The notes: generated by a model from the sequence alone, not told the origin. A DNA stretch of 64,000 nucleotides from Flavobacteriaceae bacterium (GCA_002707025.1 PALG01000031.1:186001-250000); one strand, 5' to 3'. Counted from the first letter of the stretch, positions 48,991-58,350 are shown. A program made the numbers and translations.

Positions 48991-50320
48991 ATAGTACTTT
49001 TTTTAGGGTAAACCTGAATTCCATTTCTATCCCATTTCTGCTAACTACCATTTGGATACGTTTTCCTTCTCTAGATTGAGAGAAGAGCGCATTGATTTCA
49101 TATAACTTAAACTTAAAGGCTTCCTTGCCATTTATGGAAATAAGTACATCGCCTATTTTAAGGCCTGCTTTTTCAACCGGGGAATTCTCCCTTACTTCAG
49201 ACAGGACAAACCTAGGCGCCATGAATTGATACAAGATAGGATTCACCATTATTTCAACAACGCCGGCTAAGGTTACATTATTTTTGGGTTTTAAAGAGTA
49301 TCCTCCATTGGATTCATATCCTTCTACCGAAATAAGGCCATTTTGTTCAAATACGGCTCCAGCCATGTTATAGTGGAAAGGATCGTTGTAATGTGAATTT
49401 TTACGTAAAGTTAGGGTCTCTTCGGGATAATTGATAACCACCTTAAACCTTCTTAGAATTGCCCCACCCAAACTTCCATCCCGATCCTCTTGAAAAGAAA
49501 GCTCTTTGAGTGCCGAGGAATCAGGATAAGAAACTTTCACATTCTCAAAGCTAAAATTTCCTATTGAGAGACTTTCAAGTTTTGATTTCTTTCCATGGAT
49601 GGCCCCACTAATTCCTGTTCCCAAAAAATCATTAAAATAATTTTGGGGATCTGCTACGATTCCATTTTTCTCATCAAACAACCATAAAGCATCACTAGAT
49701 CCAGAATCCAACAAAAGGCGCACTTCTTTCTCGTTTTCAGGATGAGTAATCACTGCATTTATAAAAGGCCTATCATTTTCAAAGTCCAACTTAAATTGAG
49801 CGTATCTTCTCGATCGCTTTTTACGATACATAGAAGGATTGTAAACTATAAGTTTTTGCCTATTGTAATTTGTTTCGACTACAAAATCCTTTAAAAAATC
49901 ATATCCAATAACCCCATGAATAGGGACCCCCATTTTAGGCGATAGGCTAACGGTTTCATCATACACCACATAAAGTGTTTGTGCCAGAGCTTTTGTGTCT
50001 CCAATAGCGACTGTATTATTCTTGCTCTTCAAGGCATCAATTAGTCCTTCACTACCCATTCCACGTATTTTTACTTTACTAACATCCTTAATTTCAAGGG
50101 AATCGATATCGGTTAAACTGAACAACAAGGTATGGCTTGCACCGGTATCCAATATAAAAGACAATTCCTTACCATTAATACTTACGGGAATGATCACCAG
50201 GTTATTGACCAACTGAAAATTAATTTTATCCTTTTTTTTAGAATTTGGAAGTGAATAGTTTTGAGAAATAGCAGAAAGCCCAAAAAAGAAAACCAATATA
50301 AAAGAAAGAGGTTTTTTCAA
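48989..50320 (-). CDS. Secreted retropepsin-like aspartyl protease with PDZ domain
   Basis: 443 aa from a TTG at 50320, chosen because it directly begins a signal peptide (KKPLSFILVFFFGLSAISQ); the frame stays open to 50473 but would then overlap the divergent aminotransferase start. Two aspartyl-protease lobes are visible: LSFILDTGASHTLLF and RLLLDSGSSDALWLF, each with a D-[TS]-G catalytic triad. A C-terminal PDZ domain (RENSPVEKAGLKIGDVLISINGKEAF) probably binds substrate tails. Expected in the periplasm or at the outer membrane; substrate unknown. Confidence 0.88.
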   Translation of the reverse strand: MKKPLSFILVFFFGLSAISQNYSLPNSKKKDKINFQLVNNLVIIPVSINGKELSFILDTGASHTLLFSLTDIDSLEIKDVSKVKIRGMGSEGLIDALKSKNNTVAIGDTKALAQTLYVVYDETVSLSPKMGVPIHGVIGYDFLKDFVVETNYNRQKLIVYNPSMYRKKRSRRYAQFKLDFENDRPFINAVITHPENEKEVRLLLDSGSSDALWLFDEKNGIVADPQNYFNDFLGTGISGAIHGKKSKLESLSIGNFSFENVKVSYPDSSALKELSFQEDRDGSLGGAILRRFKVVINYPEETLTLRKNSHYNDPFHYNMAGAVFEQNGLISVEGYESNGGYSLKPKNNVTLAGVVEIMVNPILYQFMAPRFVLSEVRENSPVEKAGLKIGDVLISINGKEAFKFKLYEINALFSQSREGKRIQMVVSRNGIEMEFRFTLKKVL

Positions 50321-50426
50321 AATAATAATTTGTATAGTAAAAGATATTAAAAACCTTTCAATTTTAAGATTGTTCTTTAATAATTTGATAATTATTTCGG
50401 TAATTTGTGGTCTAATTTTATAAAAT

Positions 50427-51617
50427 ATGCCTTCCATATCCCATAAAGGACAAAATATGCCAGAATCCCCCATCCGGAAACTGGTTCCTTATGCTGAAAA
50501 AGCGTATCAAGCAAATAAAACAGTGTATCACCTCAATATTGGGCAACCCGATATAAAATCGCCCAAAATAGCCATGGATGCAGTAACGATGCACAGCTTG
50601 GAAATTTTGGCCTACACCCGTTCGGAAGGTTCCGAAGAGTACCGAAAAAAGATAGCAACCTATTATCAAAAAAACAGGATTGAAGTAGAAGCCAAAGACA
50701 TTATTGTAACCACAGGTGGAAGCGAAGCGCTGCTGTTTGCCATGGGGACTATTTGCGACCAAGGAGACGAAGTAATTATTCCAGAACCTTTTTATGCAAA
50801 TTACAATGGCTTCGCAACCGCTTCGGGAGTAACCATTGTTCCTGTAATTTCAAAGATTGAGGATAATTTTGCCTTGCCTCCTATTGAAGAATTTGAAAAA
50901 TTAATTACCCCAAAAACGAAGGCCATTTTAATATGCAATCCTGGAAATCCTACAGGCTACCTGTATTCTAAAGAGGAAATTCAAACTTTAGCTAAAATTG
51001 TCCAAAAGCACAACTTATTTTTAGTTGCCGACGAGGTATACCGCGAATTTGTGTACGAAGGACTTGAGCATTATTCAATTTTACGGGAACCCGACATGGA
51101 TGACTATGCTATTATTATCGACTCTGTATCCAAAAGATATAGTATGTGTGGTGCCCGAATAGGCTGTTTGGTTTCTAAAAATGAAAAAGTAATTACTACT
51201 GCACTCAAATTTGCCCAAGCTAGGTTAAGTCCGCCCACTTTTGCCCAAATTGCCAGTGAAGCTGCCCTTTTAACCCCGCAGAGTTATTTTGATGAAGTGA
51301 TTAAAGAATACGAAGACCGCCGAAATACTTTGGTACACTCTTTACGTGAAATCCCAGGTGTTAAAGTAGGCGTACCCAAAGGTGCTTTTTACTGTATTGT
51401 AGAACTTCCGGTTACAAACAGTGATGACTTTGCCCAATGGCTGTTAGAAAGTTTCGATTTGGAGGGAGAAACCGTCATGGTGGCTCCTGCTGCAGGTTTT
51501 TATTCCTCACCAGGGGTAGGCAAAAATCAAGTGCGCATTGCTTATGTTCTGAAAAAAGAAAGCCTTATAAGAGCGGTAGAGATATTAAAAGCTGCCTTAA
51601 AACAATATCCTAATTAA
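50427..51617 (+). CDS. PLP-dependent class I/II aminotransferase
   Basis: 396-aa fold-type I aminotransferase, aspartate-aminotransferase-like. Motifs: VYHLNIGQPDIKSPK, TTGGSEALLFAMG, ICNPGNPTGYLYS, VADEVYREFVYEG (Asp/Tyr contacts to PLP), DSVSKRYSMCGARIGCLV with the Schiff-base Lys in SVSKRY, and VRIAYVL near the C-terminus with the Arg that binds the substrate carboxylate. The amino-acid specificity is not readable. Its stop overlaps the murB start by one base (TAATG). Confidence 0.92.
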   Translation: MPSISHKGQNMPESPIRKLVPYAEKAYQANKTVYHLNIGQPDIKSPKIAMDAVTMHSLEILAYTRSEGSEEYRKKIATYYQKNRIEVEAKDIIVTTGGSEALLFAMGTICDQGDEVIIPEPFYANYNGFATASGVTIVPVISKIEDNFALPPIEEFEKLITPKTKAILICNPGNPTGYLYSKEEIQTLAKIVQKHNLFLVADEVYREFVYEGLEHYSILREPDMDDYAIIIDSVSKRYSMCGARIGCLVSKNEKVITTALKFAQARLSPPTFAQIASEAALLTPQSYFDEVIKEYEDRRNTLVHSLREIPGVKVGVPKGAFYCIVELPVTNSDDFAQWLLESFDLEGETVMVAPAAGFYSSPGVGKNQVRIAYVLKKESLIRAVEILKAALKQYPN

Positions 51618-52630
51618 TGGAGGTTGAAAACCATAAATCGCTTAAAGATTATAATACCTTTGGGATTGATGCCTATGCGAAAAAGTTTGTTTCAATCGCT
51701 TCGGAAAAAGAGTTAAAGACCCTTCTTTCTTCAGAACGCAAAACCCCTATTTTTATCTTAGGTGGGGGCAGCAATATGCTGTTGCGTAACAATATTGAAG
51801 CCTTTGTTTGGCACATAAACATAAAGGGTATTGAAATTCTTTCTGAAAACGACCAAGAAGTATGGGTAGAAGCAAAAGCAGGAGAAAACTGGCATGAATT
51901 TGTTCTCTATTGTTTGCAAAACAATTATGGAGGGGTTGAGAACTTATCTTTAATCCCAGGAAATGTAGGAACGGCACCCATTCAAAATATTGGTGCTTAT
52001 GGAGTGGAATTAAAAGATGTCTTCACTAGCTGCAAGGCTATCGAAATTGACTCTCAAGAAGAGAAAGAGTTCAATTTAAAGGATTGTAAATTTGGCTATA
52101 GGGACTCCATTTTCAAAAATGAAGCAAAAGGAAAGTACATTATTACTTCCGTAGTTTTTAAACTCACAAAAAACCATCACCAACTTCATACTTCCTACGG
52201 GGCCATTCAGCAGCAATTATTGACTAATGGAGTTGAAAATCCAACCATCAGGGATGTTTCCGAAGCCGTTATTGAAATCCGCCAATCCAAACTTCCCAAC
52301 CCCAAAGAACTTGGGAATAGCGGTAGTTTTTTTAAAAACCCAATTATTACTGCAGAGAAATTTCAAGAATTCCGACTGCAATTCCCTGAAGCCCCTTTTT
52401 ATGAGGTATCTCCTACTGAATTTAAAATTCCCGCGGGTTGGCTCATTGAAAAAGCAGGCTTTAAAGGCAAGCGGTATGGAGATGCAGGGGTCCATAAAAA
52501 TCAAGCACTGGTATTGGTAAATTACGGCAATGCCACAGGTGAAGAAATTTGGGAATTAGCCCTTACCATTCAAAGGGAGGTAAAGAAGCTTTTCGGTATT
52601 TACATAGAACCTGAAGTAAATGTTATTTAA
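51617..52630 (+). CDS. murB: UDP-N-acetylenolpyruvoylglucosamine reductase
   Basis: FAD enzyme of peptidoglycan synthesis reducing enolpyruvyl-UDP-GlcNAc to UDP-MurNAc. 337 aa, type I (E. coli) length. FAD loop PIFILGGGSNMLLR, NLSLIPGNVGTAPIQNIGAYGVEL, the active-site GNSGSFFKNPI (Ser), IPAGWLIEKAGFKGKRYGDAGVHKNQALVLVN, and the C-terminal IEPEVNVI with the catalytic Glu. Coupled to the aminotransferase upstream; its end overlaps the convergent fasciclin gene by 8 bases. Confidence 0.96.
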   Translation: MEVENHKSLKDYNTFGIDAYAKKFVSIASEKELKTLLSSERKTPIFILGGGSNMLLRNNIEAFVWHINIKGIEILSENDQEVWVEAKAGENWHEFVLYCLQNNYGGVENLSLIPGNVGTAPIQNIGAYGVELKDVFTSCKAIEIDSQEEKEFNLKDCKFGYRDSIFKNEAKGKYIITSVVFKLTKNHHQLHTSYGAIQQQLLTNGVENPTIRDVSEAVIEIRQSKLPNPKELGNSGSFFKNPIITAEKFQEFRLQFPEAPFYEVSPTEFKIPAGWLIEKAGFKGKRYGDAGVHKNQALVLVNYGNATGEEIWELALTIQREVKKLFGIYIEPEVNVI

Positions 52631-53231
52631 TTGTCAAAACCGAATCAATTACATGAACGACGCCGTTCCCTCCTAAAATATCACTTTTCCCTATTTTTGT
52701 GGTATTCCCGGAAGCATCTTCCACCCATAAATCCATCCCATCTTTCTTTATTTTCAAACTATTACCGGCCATTGCTTTAAATTCCAGTGTTTCTTGATTT
52801 TTTAAAGATTGGACGATGTCTGCGGAAGTAAGGTTTTGAGGAATAATATGCGATTTTAATAGCGTGACAAGATCTTGCTTTTTGGCAGGATTTTGAAGCA
52901 CATTCATTTGTTCCTTTGTCAAGGCTTCAAAAGCTGTATTGGAAGGAGCAAAAACAGTGTAGGGACCTTTTTCTTTTGAAAGCATTTCGGCCAGATTGGC
53001 CGTCACCGAAGCACGAGCAAATGTTTTTAGTTCGACCGTGGTCATTACTTTTGAAAAGACGCTGTTCAAGATCGATTTATCTTGCTCGGTCAACTCCTTT
53101 TTCTCAGGAATCTCTACTTCATTAACGGTAGATTCTACTTGTTTTACTTCGGGTTCTTTCTCCTGATTTTTACAGGACCCCATCACCATTCCAAAGAGAA
53201 AGAAAAAAATAACGATACGACTAGCTTTCAT
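52623..53231 (-). CDS. Fasciclin-domain lipoprotein
   Basis: 202-aa cell-envelope lipoprotein: signal MKASRIVIFFFLFGMVMGSC, lipobox Cys20. A Glu/Lys-rich linker (21-55) leads to one FAS1 domain: TTVELKTFARASVTANLAEMLS, GPYTVFAPSNTAFEALTKEQM (H1 motif), LLKSHIIPQNLTSADIV and NGVVHVIDSVLT (H2 motif). FAS1 domains mediate adhesion or matrix contacts. Its own convergent transcription unit. Confidence 0.92.
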   Translation of the reverse strand: MKASRIVIFFFLFGMVMGSCKNQEKEPEVKQVESTVNEVEIPEKKELTEQDKSILNSVFSKVMTTVELKTFARASVTANLAEMLSKEKGPYTVFAPSNTAFEALTKEQMNVLQNPAKKQDLVTLLKSHIIPQNLTSADIVQSLKNQETLEFKAMAGNSLKIKKDGMDLWVEDASGNTTKIGKSDILGGNGVVHVIDSVLTIK

Positions 53232-53321
53232 AAATTTAATGCGTTAAATGATGGCTAAAATTAACTAAATTCCTATCAAAAGAGCAAGAAAGATTGTATT
53301 TTTGCCACAGAAAATAAGATT

Positions 53322-53528
53322 ATGGGAATTTTAGTCATTACACTTGTTTTATTACTATTAGCCTTTGCGGGTATCGCCATTAAATTATGGGCCAAAAAAG
53401 ACGGAAAGTTTGCAGGTACTTGCGCTAGCCAAAGTCCTTTTTTAAATAAAGATGGGGATGCTTGTGGTTTTTGCGGAAAAACCCCAGACCAATTTGATAC
53501 CTGTGACGGTCAATCCCACAAAGAATAA
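53322..53528 (+). CDS. Small membrane protein with four cysteines
   Basis: 68 aa: one N-terminal transmembrane helix (about 3-23, ILVITLVLLLLAFAGIAI) then a hydrophilic tail with Cys residues in GTCAS, ACGFCG and DTCDG. The CxxC plus two flanking Cys could bind a metal or form disulfides. The -7 box TATTTTTG (53297-53304) lies 17 bases before the ATG. I recall similar small proteins in flavobacteria annotated only as membrane or secreted protein. Likely first gene of the unit leading to the glycosyltransferase. Confidence 0.75.
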   Translation: MGILVITLVLLLLAFAGIAIKLWAKKDGKFAGTCASQSPFLNKDGDACGFCGKTPDQFDTCDGQSHKE

Positions 53529-53540
53529 TTTCTGTAGCCT

Positions 53541-54635
53541 ATGATGCTACTGTATTTCTTTCTTGCCGTTGTACTTCTCAACAGCATCTATTTTATCATT
53601 TTTTCTAAGTTTAGCATGTCCGTACCACACCTATCGGACAAAAAGACTACTTTCCCGGTTTCGGTAATCATTTGTTCCAAAAACGAAGCGGAAAACCTTC
53701 AAAAAAATGTCCCTTTGATCCTACAACAGGATTATCCAGATTTTGAAGTCATTCTCATTAACGACGCCTCACAAGATGCCACTCCTGAAATTATTGATGG
53801 TTTTGCTGAAATCGATCCAAGGGTGCATACTGTTCACATAAAAAACAACGAAGCATTTTGGAGCAATAAGAAATATTCCTTAACCCTAGGAATTAAAAGA
53901 GCTGTAAACCAAAGAATGCTCTTTACCGATGCCGATTGCCGACCGGCCAGTAAAAACTGGATCCAATATATGGTACAACAGTTTTCTGAAGAAAAACAGT
54001 TGATCCTAGGATATGGAGCCTATGAAAAACACAAAGGCTTTCTCAACAAACTCGTTCGGTTTGAAACCCTGATGACCGCAGTTCAGTATTTTTCTTACGC
54101 AAAAATAGGGGAAACCTACATGGGGGTTGGCCGAAACCTTGCCTATACCAGTAAACTGTTTTACGACAACCGCGGCTTTATGTCACATATGAATGTACGC
54201 TCTGGAGATGATGACCTTTTTGTAAACGAAGCAGCCACAAAAAGCAATACGGCTTTGATGTACCATTCTGATGCTTTTACCTATTCACAACCTAAAACTT
54301 CTTTTGCGCAGTGGATCCATCAAAAAAGAAGGCATATTAGTACGGCTAACCACTACCAAACAAAACATAAAATCCTTCTAGGTTTATATTACCTAAGCGT
54401 GCTACTTTTTTGGGTTCTGGCCATTTTAATATTCTTTATTGTTGATTGGAAAATCCCCCTTGCACTTATTGTCTTCAGAACCATGCTTCAATATATTGTA
54501 GTGGGAAAAGCATCTACATTATTACAAGAAAAAGATCTCGCCCTTTGGATTCCAATTTTTGAACTATTTTTGATTTGTACGCAATTGGTTATATTTATTT
54601 CCAATTCCTTAGCAAAACCAAAAACTTGGAAATAA
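53541..54635 (+). CDS. Family 2 glycosyltransferase, membrane-bound
   Basis: 364 aa. N-terminal transmembrane helix (about 2-20), GT-A domain with VSVIICSKNEAENLQKNV, FEVILINDASQDATPEI (nucleotide Asp), FTDADCRPAS (DxD metal site), a GDDDLF acceptor motif and a QKRRH motif in place of QxxRW. Three C-terminal helices (about 285-360). Likely makes a glycolipid or extracellular polysaccharide; the donor is unknown. Two adjacent ATG codons (53541, 53544) are possible. Overlaps the sigma-factor gene by 10 bases. Confidence 0.9.
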   Translation: MMLLYFFLAVVLLNSIYFIIFSKFSMSVPHLSDKKTTFPVSVIICSKNEAENLQKNVPLILQQDYPDFEVILINDASQDATPEIIDGFAEIDPRVHTVHIKNNEAFWSNKKYSLTLGIKRAVNQRMLFTDADCRPASKNWIQYMVQQFSEEKQLILGYGAYEKHKGFLNKLVRFETLMTAVQYFSYAKIGETYMGVGRNLAYTSKLFYDNRGFMSHMNVRSGDDDLFVNEAATKSNTALMYHSDAFTYSQPKTSFAQWIHQKRRHISTANHYQTKHKILLGLYYLSVLLFWVLAILIFFIVDWKIPLALIVFRTMLQYIVVGKASTLLQEKDLALWIPIFELFLICTQLVIFISNSLAKPKTWK

Positions 54636-55198
54636 CCGAAAAAGAAGTTTTAAAGAATATTCAGAAAGCAAAAGAAGGCAAGCAAAGTGCCTTCAATTTT
54701 TTGTTGGACTATTTTTGGAATCAAGTATATGGGTTTCAACTAAAGCGCATCAACAACGAACATGATGCCGAAGATATTACTATTGAAACCTTCTCAAAGG
54801 CATTCGACCGCATTGAAACCTTTGATGAAAAATACCAATTTGGAACCTGGCTGGTCGCCATTTCAAAAAATATCCAAATAGATAAAACACGAAAGAAAAA
54901 CGCCTCTATTTATTCGCACACTACCGATGCCAGTGATGAGCATGTTCGGAAAATACCCGATCAAAATCCGTCTCCAGAAGATAAATTGATTACCGAACAA
55001 AACTTGGCAGAACTCCTTCGGTACATCAAACAGCTGAAACCCCACTATCAGGACATTATTAATTTGCGCTATTTTCAGGAAATGAGTTACAATGAGATCT
55101 CAGACCATTTGGAAGAACCGTTAAGCAATGTAAAAGTACGATTATTGCGAGCTAAAAAGTTATTGGCAGAAATCATCACCCAAAACAGAAGTCATTGA
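54626..55198 (+). CDS. ECF-type RNA polymerase sigma factor
   Basis: 190 aa starting at a TTG (54626) inside the end of the glycosyltransferase gene; this start gives the family opening LEITEKEVLKNIQKAKEG, whereas the longer frame begins in the transmembrane coding region. Region 2 is FQLKRINNEHDAEDITIETFSKAFDRI with FGTWLVAISKNIQIDKTRKK. Region 4 is LKPHYQDIINLRYFQEMSYNEISDHLEEPLSNVKVRLLRAKKLL (HTH for the -35/-33 box). No anti-sigma factor is adjacent; genes on both sides encode membrane proteins. Confidence 0.92.
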   Translation: MEITEKEVLKNIQKAKEGKQSAFNFLLDYFWNQVYGFQLKRINNEHDAEDITIETFSKAFDRIETFDEKYQFGTWLVAISKNIQIDKTRKKNASIYSHTTDASDEHVRKIPDQNPSPEDKLITEQNLAELLRYIKQLKPHYQDIINLRYFQEMSYNEISDHLEEPLSNVKVRLLRAKKLLAEIITQNRSH

Positions 55199-56409
55199 TA
55201 CACTTACTGAAAAAGTTTGGCCCAGGTTTCTTATTTGCCGGAGCGGCAATTGGTGTATCCCATTTAGTGCAATCTACGAGGGCTGGAGCCGATTTCGGGC
55301 TTGGGCTGGTTTGGGCATTACTACTCATTAATTTTATTAAATATCCCTTTTTTCGTTTTGGGCCTAAATATGCCTGCGCCACTGGGAAGGATATGCTTTA
55401 TGGGTTAAAAAACATGGGGAAATGGGTACTCATCTCTTATTACGTAATCACGTTTGCAACCATGTTCACCATACAAACAGCAGTAACTATTGTAACTGCT
55501 GGTATTGCTTCTTCCCTATTTGGCTATGGAACCTTGGTATTCTGGACGACACTAATCACCCTTCTTTGCTTCACAATTGTTTTAATAGGACGCTACCAGG
55601 TGCTTGACTCCTTGATGAAATATATTGTACTTACCTTATCCATAAGTACTGTATTGGCCGTTATTCTAGCCTCAAAAAACATGGGAACTTCAATATCCCT
55701 TGAACAAATAATCCCTAGAGATACATTAGGAGTCGCATTTTTAATCGCATTCATGGGCTGGATGCCTGCGCCTTTAGACCTTACCATTTGGCAATCCCTT
55801 TGGACCCTTGAAAAAAGAAAGTTGAATCCCGAAATGACTACCAAACAATACTTGTTCGATTTTAACGTGGGATACATTGCTACTGTTTTTCTAGGACTTG
55901 GATTTATGGCTCTGGGGGCTATGGTGATGCATAATGCCGGAACAAGCTTTTCTGGAAATGGAACCGTATTTGCCAATCAATTGATTGCCATGTATACTTC
56001 CAGCATGGGGCCCTGGGCAAAATGGCTCATTGGTATTGCTGCACTTACTACCATGTTTAGTACCACCTTAACCACTTTGGATGCTTCTCCAAGGGTGATG
56101 CACAAAACCACGGAATTACTCTTTCAGAAAAGATTTAAAAGGGGCGCCATTTATTGGTTATTGATCCTTATTGCAGGCACATTGTCTATTTTCTTTTTCT
56201 TTATTTCTGAAATGGGCCTCCTTATTGAAATCGCTACGGTATTATCCTTCCTAACTGCACCGTTTTATGCCATAGTCACTTACCGACTTATGAATAGTAA
56301 AGAAGTGCCAAGTGCAGAAAAGCCAAAACCTTGGCTGAAGGTCTACAGCAACCTCTCCATTTTGCTTTTGGTAGGATTTAGTATTTGGTATCTTATCTCA
56401 CTATTTTAG
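55195..56409 (+). CDS. Nramp-like transporter lacking the canonical metal site
   Basis: 404-aa LeuT-fold protein of the Nramp family with eleven or so transmembrane helices. It starts with TTG at 55195, overlapping the sigma-factor stop by 4 bases. In true Nramp, TM1 has DPGN and TM6 has MPH. Here TM1 reads AAIGVSHLVQSTRAG (residues 17-31) and TM6 GWMPAPLDLTIWQS (188-201), so the Asp/Asn and Met/His metal ligands are only partly kept. The substrate may not be Mn2+/Fe2+. Family fold confident; function uncertain. Confidence 0.82.
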   Translation: MIHLLKKFGPGFLFAGAAIGVSHLVQSTRAGADFGLGLVWALLLINFIKYPFFRFGPKYACATGKDMLYGLKNMGKWVLISYYVITFATMFTIQTAVTIVTAGIASSLFGYGTLVFWTTLITLLCFTIVLIGRYQVLDSLMKYIVLTLSISTVLAVILASKNMGTSISLEQIIPRDTLGVAFLIAFMGWMPAPLDLTIWQSLWTLEKRKLNPEMTTKQYLFDFNVGYIATVFLGLGFMALGAMVMHNAGTSFSGNGTVFANQLIAMYTSSMGPWAKWLIGIAALTTMFSTTLTTLDASPRVMHKTTELLFQKRFKRGAIYWLLILIAGTLSIFFFFISEMGLLIEIATVLSFLTAPFYAIVTYRLMNSKEVPSAEKPKPWLKVYSNLSILLLVGFSIWYLISLF

Positions 56410-56430
56410 GATAGGATATCTATAATATTG

Positions 56431-56438
56431 TATCTTTG
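56431..56438 (+). promoter_or_regulatory. -7 box of lipA
   Basis: TATCTTTG, exact consensus, 8 bases before the lipA ATG, giving a very short or no leader. No clear -33 box. Confidence 0.5.
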
Positions 56439-56446
56439 TAAAAGCT

Positions 56447-57319
56447 ATGGAAACAAACACTGCAGAACTAAAAAAACCTACTCCAAAGCCCAAATGGTTG
56501 CGCGTAAAATTACCCACCGGTAAAAAATATACCGAACTTCGGAGCCTGGTTGATAAATACGACCTTCACACGATTTGTACTTCGGGAAGCTGCCCCAATA
56601 TGGGGGAATGTTGGACGGAAGGAACTGCTACCTTTATGATTTTAGGAAATATCTGTACCCGGTCCTGTGGATTTTGCGGAGTAAAAACAGGTAGGCCAGA
56701 GACTGTCGATTGGGATGAGCCTGAAAAAGTGGCCCGATCCATCAAGTTAATGGAGATTAAACATGCTGTAATCACTTCGGTAGATCGTGACGATTTGAAA
56801 GACATGGGATCCATTATCTGGGCAGAAACCGTAAAAGCGATTCGCCGAATGAATCCTGAAACTACTCTAGAAACCCTTATCCCAGACTTTCAAGGAGAAA
56901 CTCGAAATATCGATCGTATTGTTGCCGTAGCCCCAGAAGTGGTGTCGCATAATATGGAAACCGTAAAACGGTTAACCCGTGAGGTACGAATTCAAGCGAA
57001 ATACGAAAGAAGCCTAGAAGTATTACGTTACCTAAAAGAGCAAGGAGTCCACCGAACCAAAAGTGGCATTATGTTAGGTTTAGGAGAAACCGAAAAAGAA
57101 GTCATACAAACCTTGCAAGATTTAAGGGAGGTTGATCTTGATGTAGTAACAATTGGCCAATACCTTCAACCTTCCAAAAAACACTTGTCGGTTAAAGAAT
57201 TTATCACCCCCGAACAGTTCAAAAAATATGAGCAAATTGGGCTAGAGATGGGATTCCGACATGTAGAAAGCGGTGCTTTAGTACGATCTTCTTACAAGGC
57301 GCATAAACACATTCTGTAA
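56447..57319 (+). CDS. lipA: Lipoyl synthase
   Basis: Radical-SAM enzyme inserting two sulfurs into octanoyl groups on lipoyl domains. 290 aa. Auxiliary cluster cysteines are Cys44, Cys49 and Cys55 ([15 protein letters not shown]); the radical SAM cluster is Cys70, Cys74 and Cys77 ([12 protein letters not shown]). Other blocks: [31 protein letters not shown] and the C-terminal RSSYKAH with the Ser ligand of the auxiliary cluster. Immediately followed by gap with no spacer. Confidence 0.97.
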   Translation: METNTAELKKPTPKPKWLRVKLPTGKKYTELRSLVDKYDLHTICTSGSCPNMGECWTEGTATFMILGNICTRSCGFCGVKTGRPETVDWDEPEKVARSIKLMEIKHAVITSVDRDDLKDMGSIIWAETVKAIRRMNPETTLETLIPDFQGETRNIDRIVAVAPEVVSHNMETVKRLTREVRIQAKYERSLEVLRYLKEQGVHRTKSGIMLGLGETEKEVIQTLQDLREVDLDVVTIGQYLQPSKKHLSVKEFITPEQFKKYEQIGLEMGFRHVESGALVRSSYKAHKHIL

Positions 57320-58318
57320 ATGAATACTCCCATAAGCGTTGGCATTAATGGATTTGGCCGAATTGGCCGGACGCTTTTCAGAAAAGTACTGAAACACCCA
57401 AACATACAGGTGGTGGCCGTTAATGATATCGCCGATATAAAAACGATGGGGCATTTACTGAAATATGACAGTATTCATGGAATCTTGGATTCAGAAATTA
57501 CGGTAAGTGAAAACCATATGACGGTAGATGGCCAAACGATTCGTTATTCTTCAGAAAAACAAATTGAACACCTATCGTGGGATTCCGTAGATATTGTTAT
57601 TGAATGTACTGGAAAATTCAAAAAAAGAGAGGCTTTGGAGCAGCATATCAAGCAAGGAGCTCAGAAAGTAATTCTATCGGTACCGCCCGTTGAGGATGAT
57701 ATTAAAACCATTGTCCTTGGCGTTAACGAAGCGATACTCGAACCAACGGATACCATTATTTCCAATGCTTCTTGTACTACCAATAATGCGGCCCCCATGG
57801 TAAAAATCATTCATGAGCTTTGTGGGATTGACCAAGCCTATATCACCACCGTTCATTCGTACACTAGCGATCAAAGCCTGCACGACCAACCGCATCGGGA
57901 TTTACGCAGGGCCCGCGCAGCAGGACAATCCATTGTTCCAACCACTACAGGAGCAGCCAAAGCACTTACAAAGATTTTTCCAGAATTAGCTGATGTAATT
58001 GGAGGCTGTGGTATAAGGGTTCCTGTTCCAAATGGATCCTTAACCGATATAACTTTTAATGTAAAAAAAGAGACCAGCATTGAAGAAGTCAATTTAGCCT
58101 TCAAAAATGCGGCCAATGGAGCACTCAAAGGTATTTTACAATATACGGAAGACCCCATTGTTTCAATTGATATTATTGACAATCCCCATTCATGCATCTT
58201 TGATTCGGAAATGACTTCCGTAATTGGAAAGATGGTGAAAATCATTGGCTGGTATGACAATGAAGTAGGGTATTCATCAAGAATTGTAGATTTAATCTTA
58301 CAATTTTCGAGGAAATGA
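57320..58318 (+). CDS. gap: Glyceraldehyde-3-phosphate dehydrogenase
   Basis: Glycolytic oxidoreductase, 332 aa. NAD-binding GINGFGRIGRTLFRK and VVAVNDIADI (Asp after the second strand favours NAD), active-site SNASCTTNNAAPM with Cys152, catalytic His in TTVHSYTSDQ, inorganic-phosphate loop IVPTTTGAAKAL and GWYDNEVGYS. Deviations such as VPPVEDDIKTIV suggest a paralogue rather than the most conserved housekeeping copy. The start codon directly abuts the lipA stop. Confidence 0.95.
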   Translation: MNTPISVGINGFGRIGRTLFRKVLKHPNIQVVAVNDIADIKTMGHLLKYDSIHGILDSEITVSENHMTVDGQTIRYSSEKQIEHLSWDSVDIVIECTGKFKKREALEQHIKQGAQKVILSVPPVEDDIKTIVLGVNEAILEPTDTIISNASCTTNNAAPMVKIIHELCGIDQAYITTVHSYTSDQSLHDQPHRDLRRARAAGQSIVPTTTGAAKALTKIFPELADVIGGCGIRVPVPNGSLTDITFNVKKETSIEEVNLAFKNAANGALKGILQYTEDPIVSIDIIDNPHSCIFDSEMTSVIGKMVKIIGWYDNEVGYSSRIVDLILQFSRK

Positions 58319-58350
58319 GTATATTTATCGGCGAAGTACGTTTATAATTA

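Noticed and set aside
50321-50473. 51-codon N-terminal extension of the aspartyl protease
   Set aside because: It would hide the signal peptide and overlap the divergent aminotransferase start; the TTG at 50320 is better.
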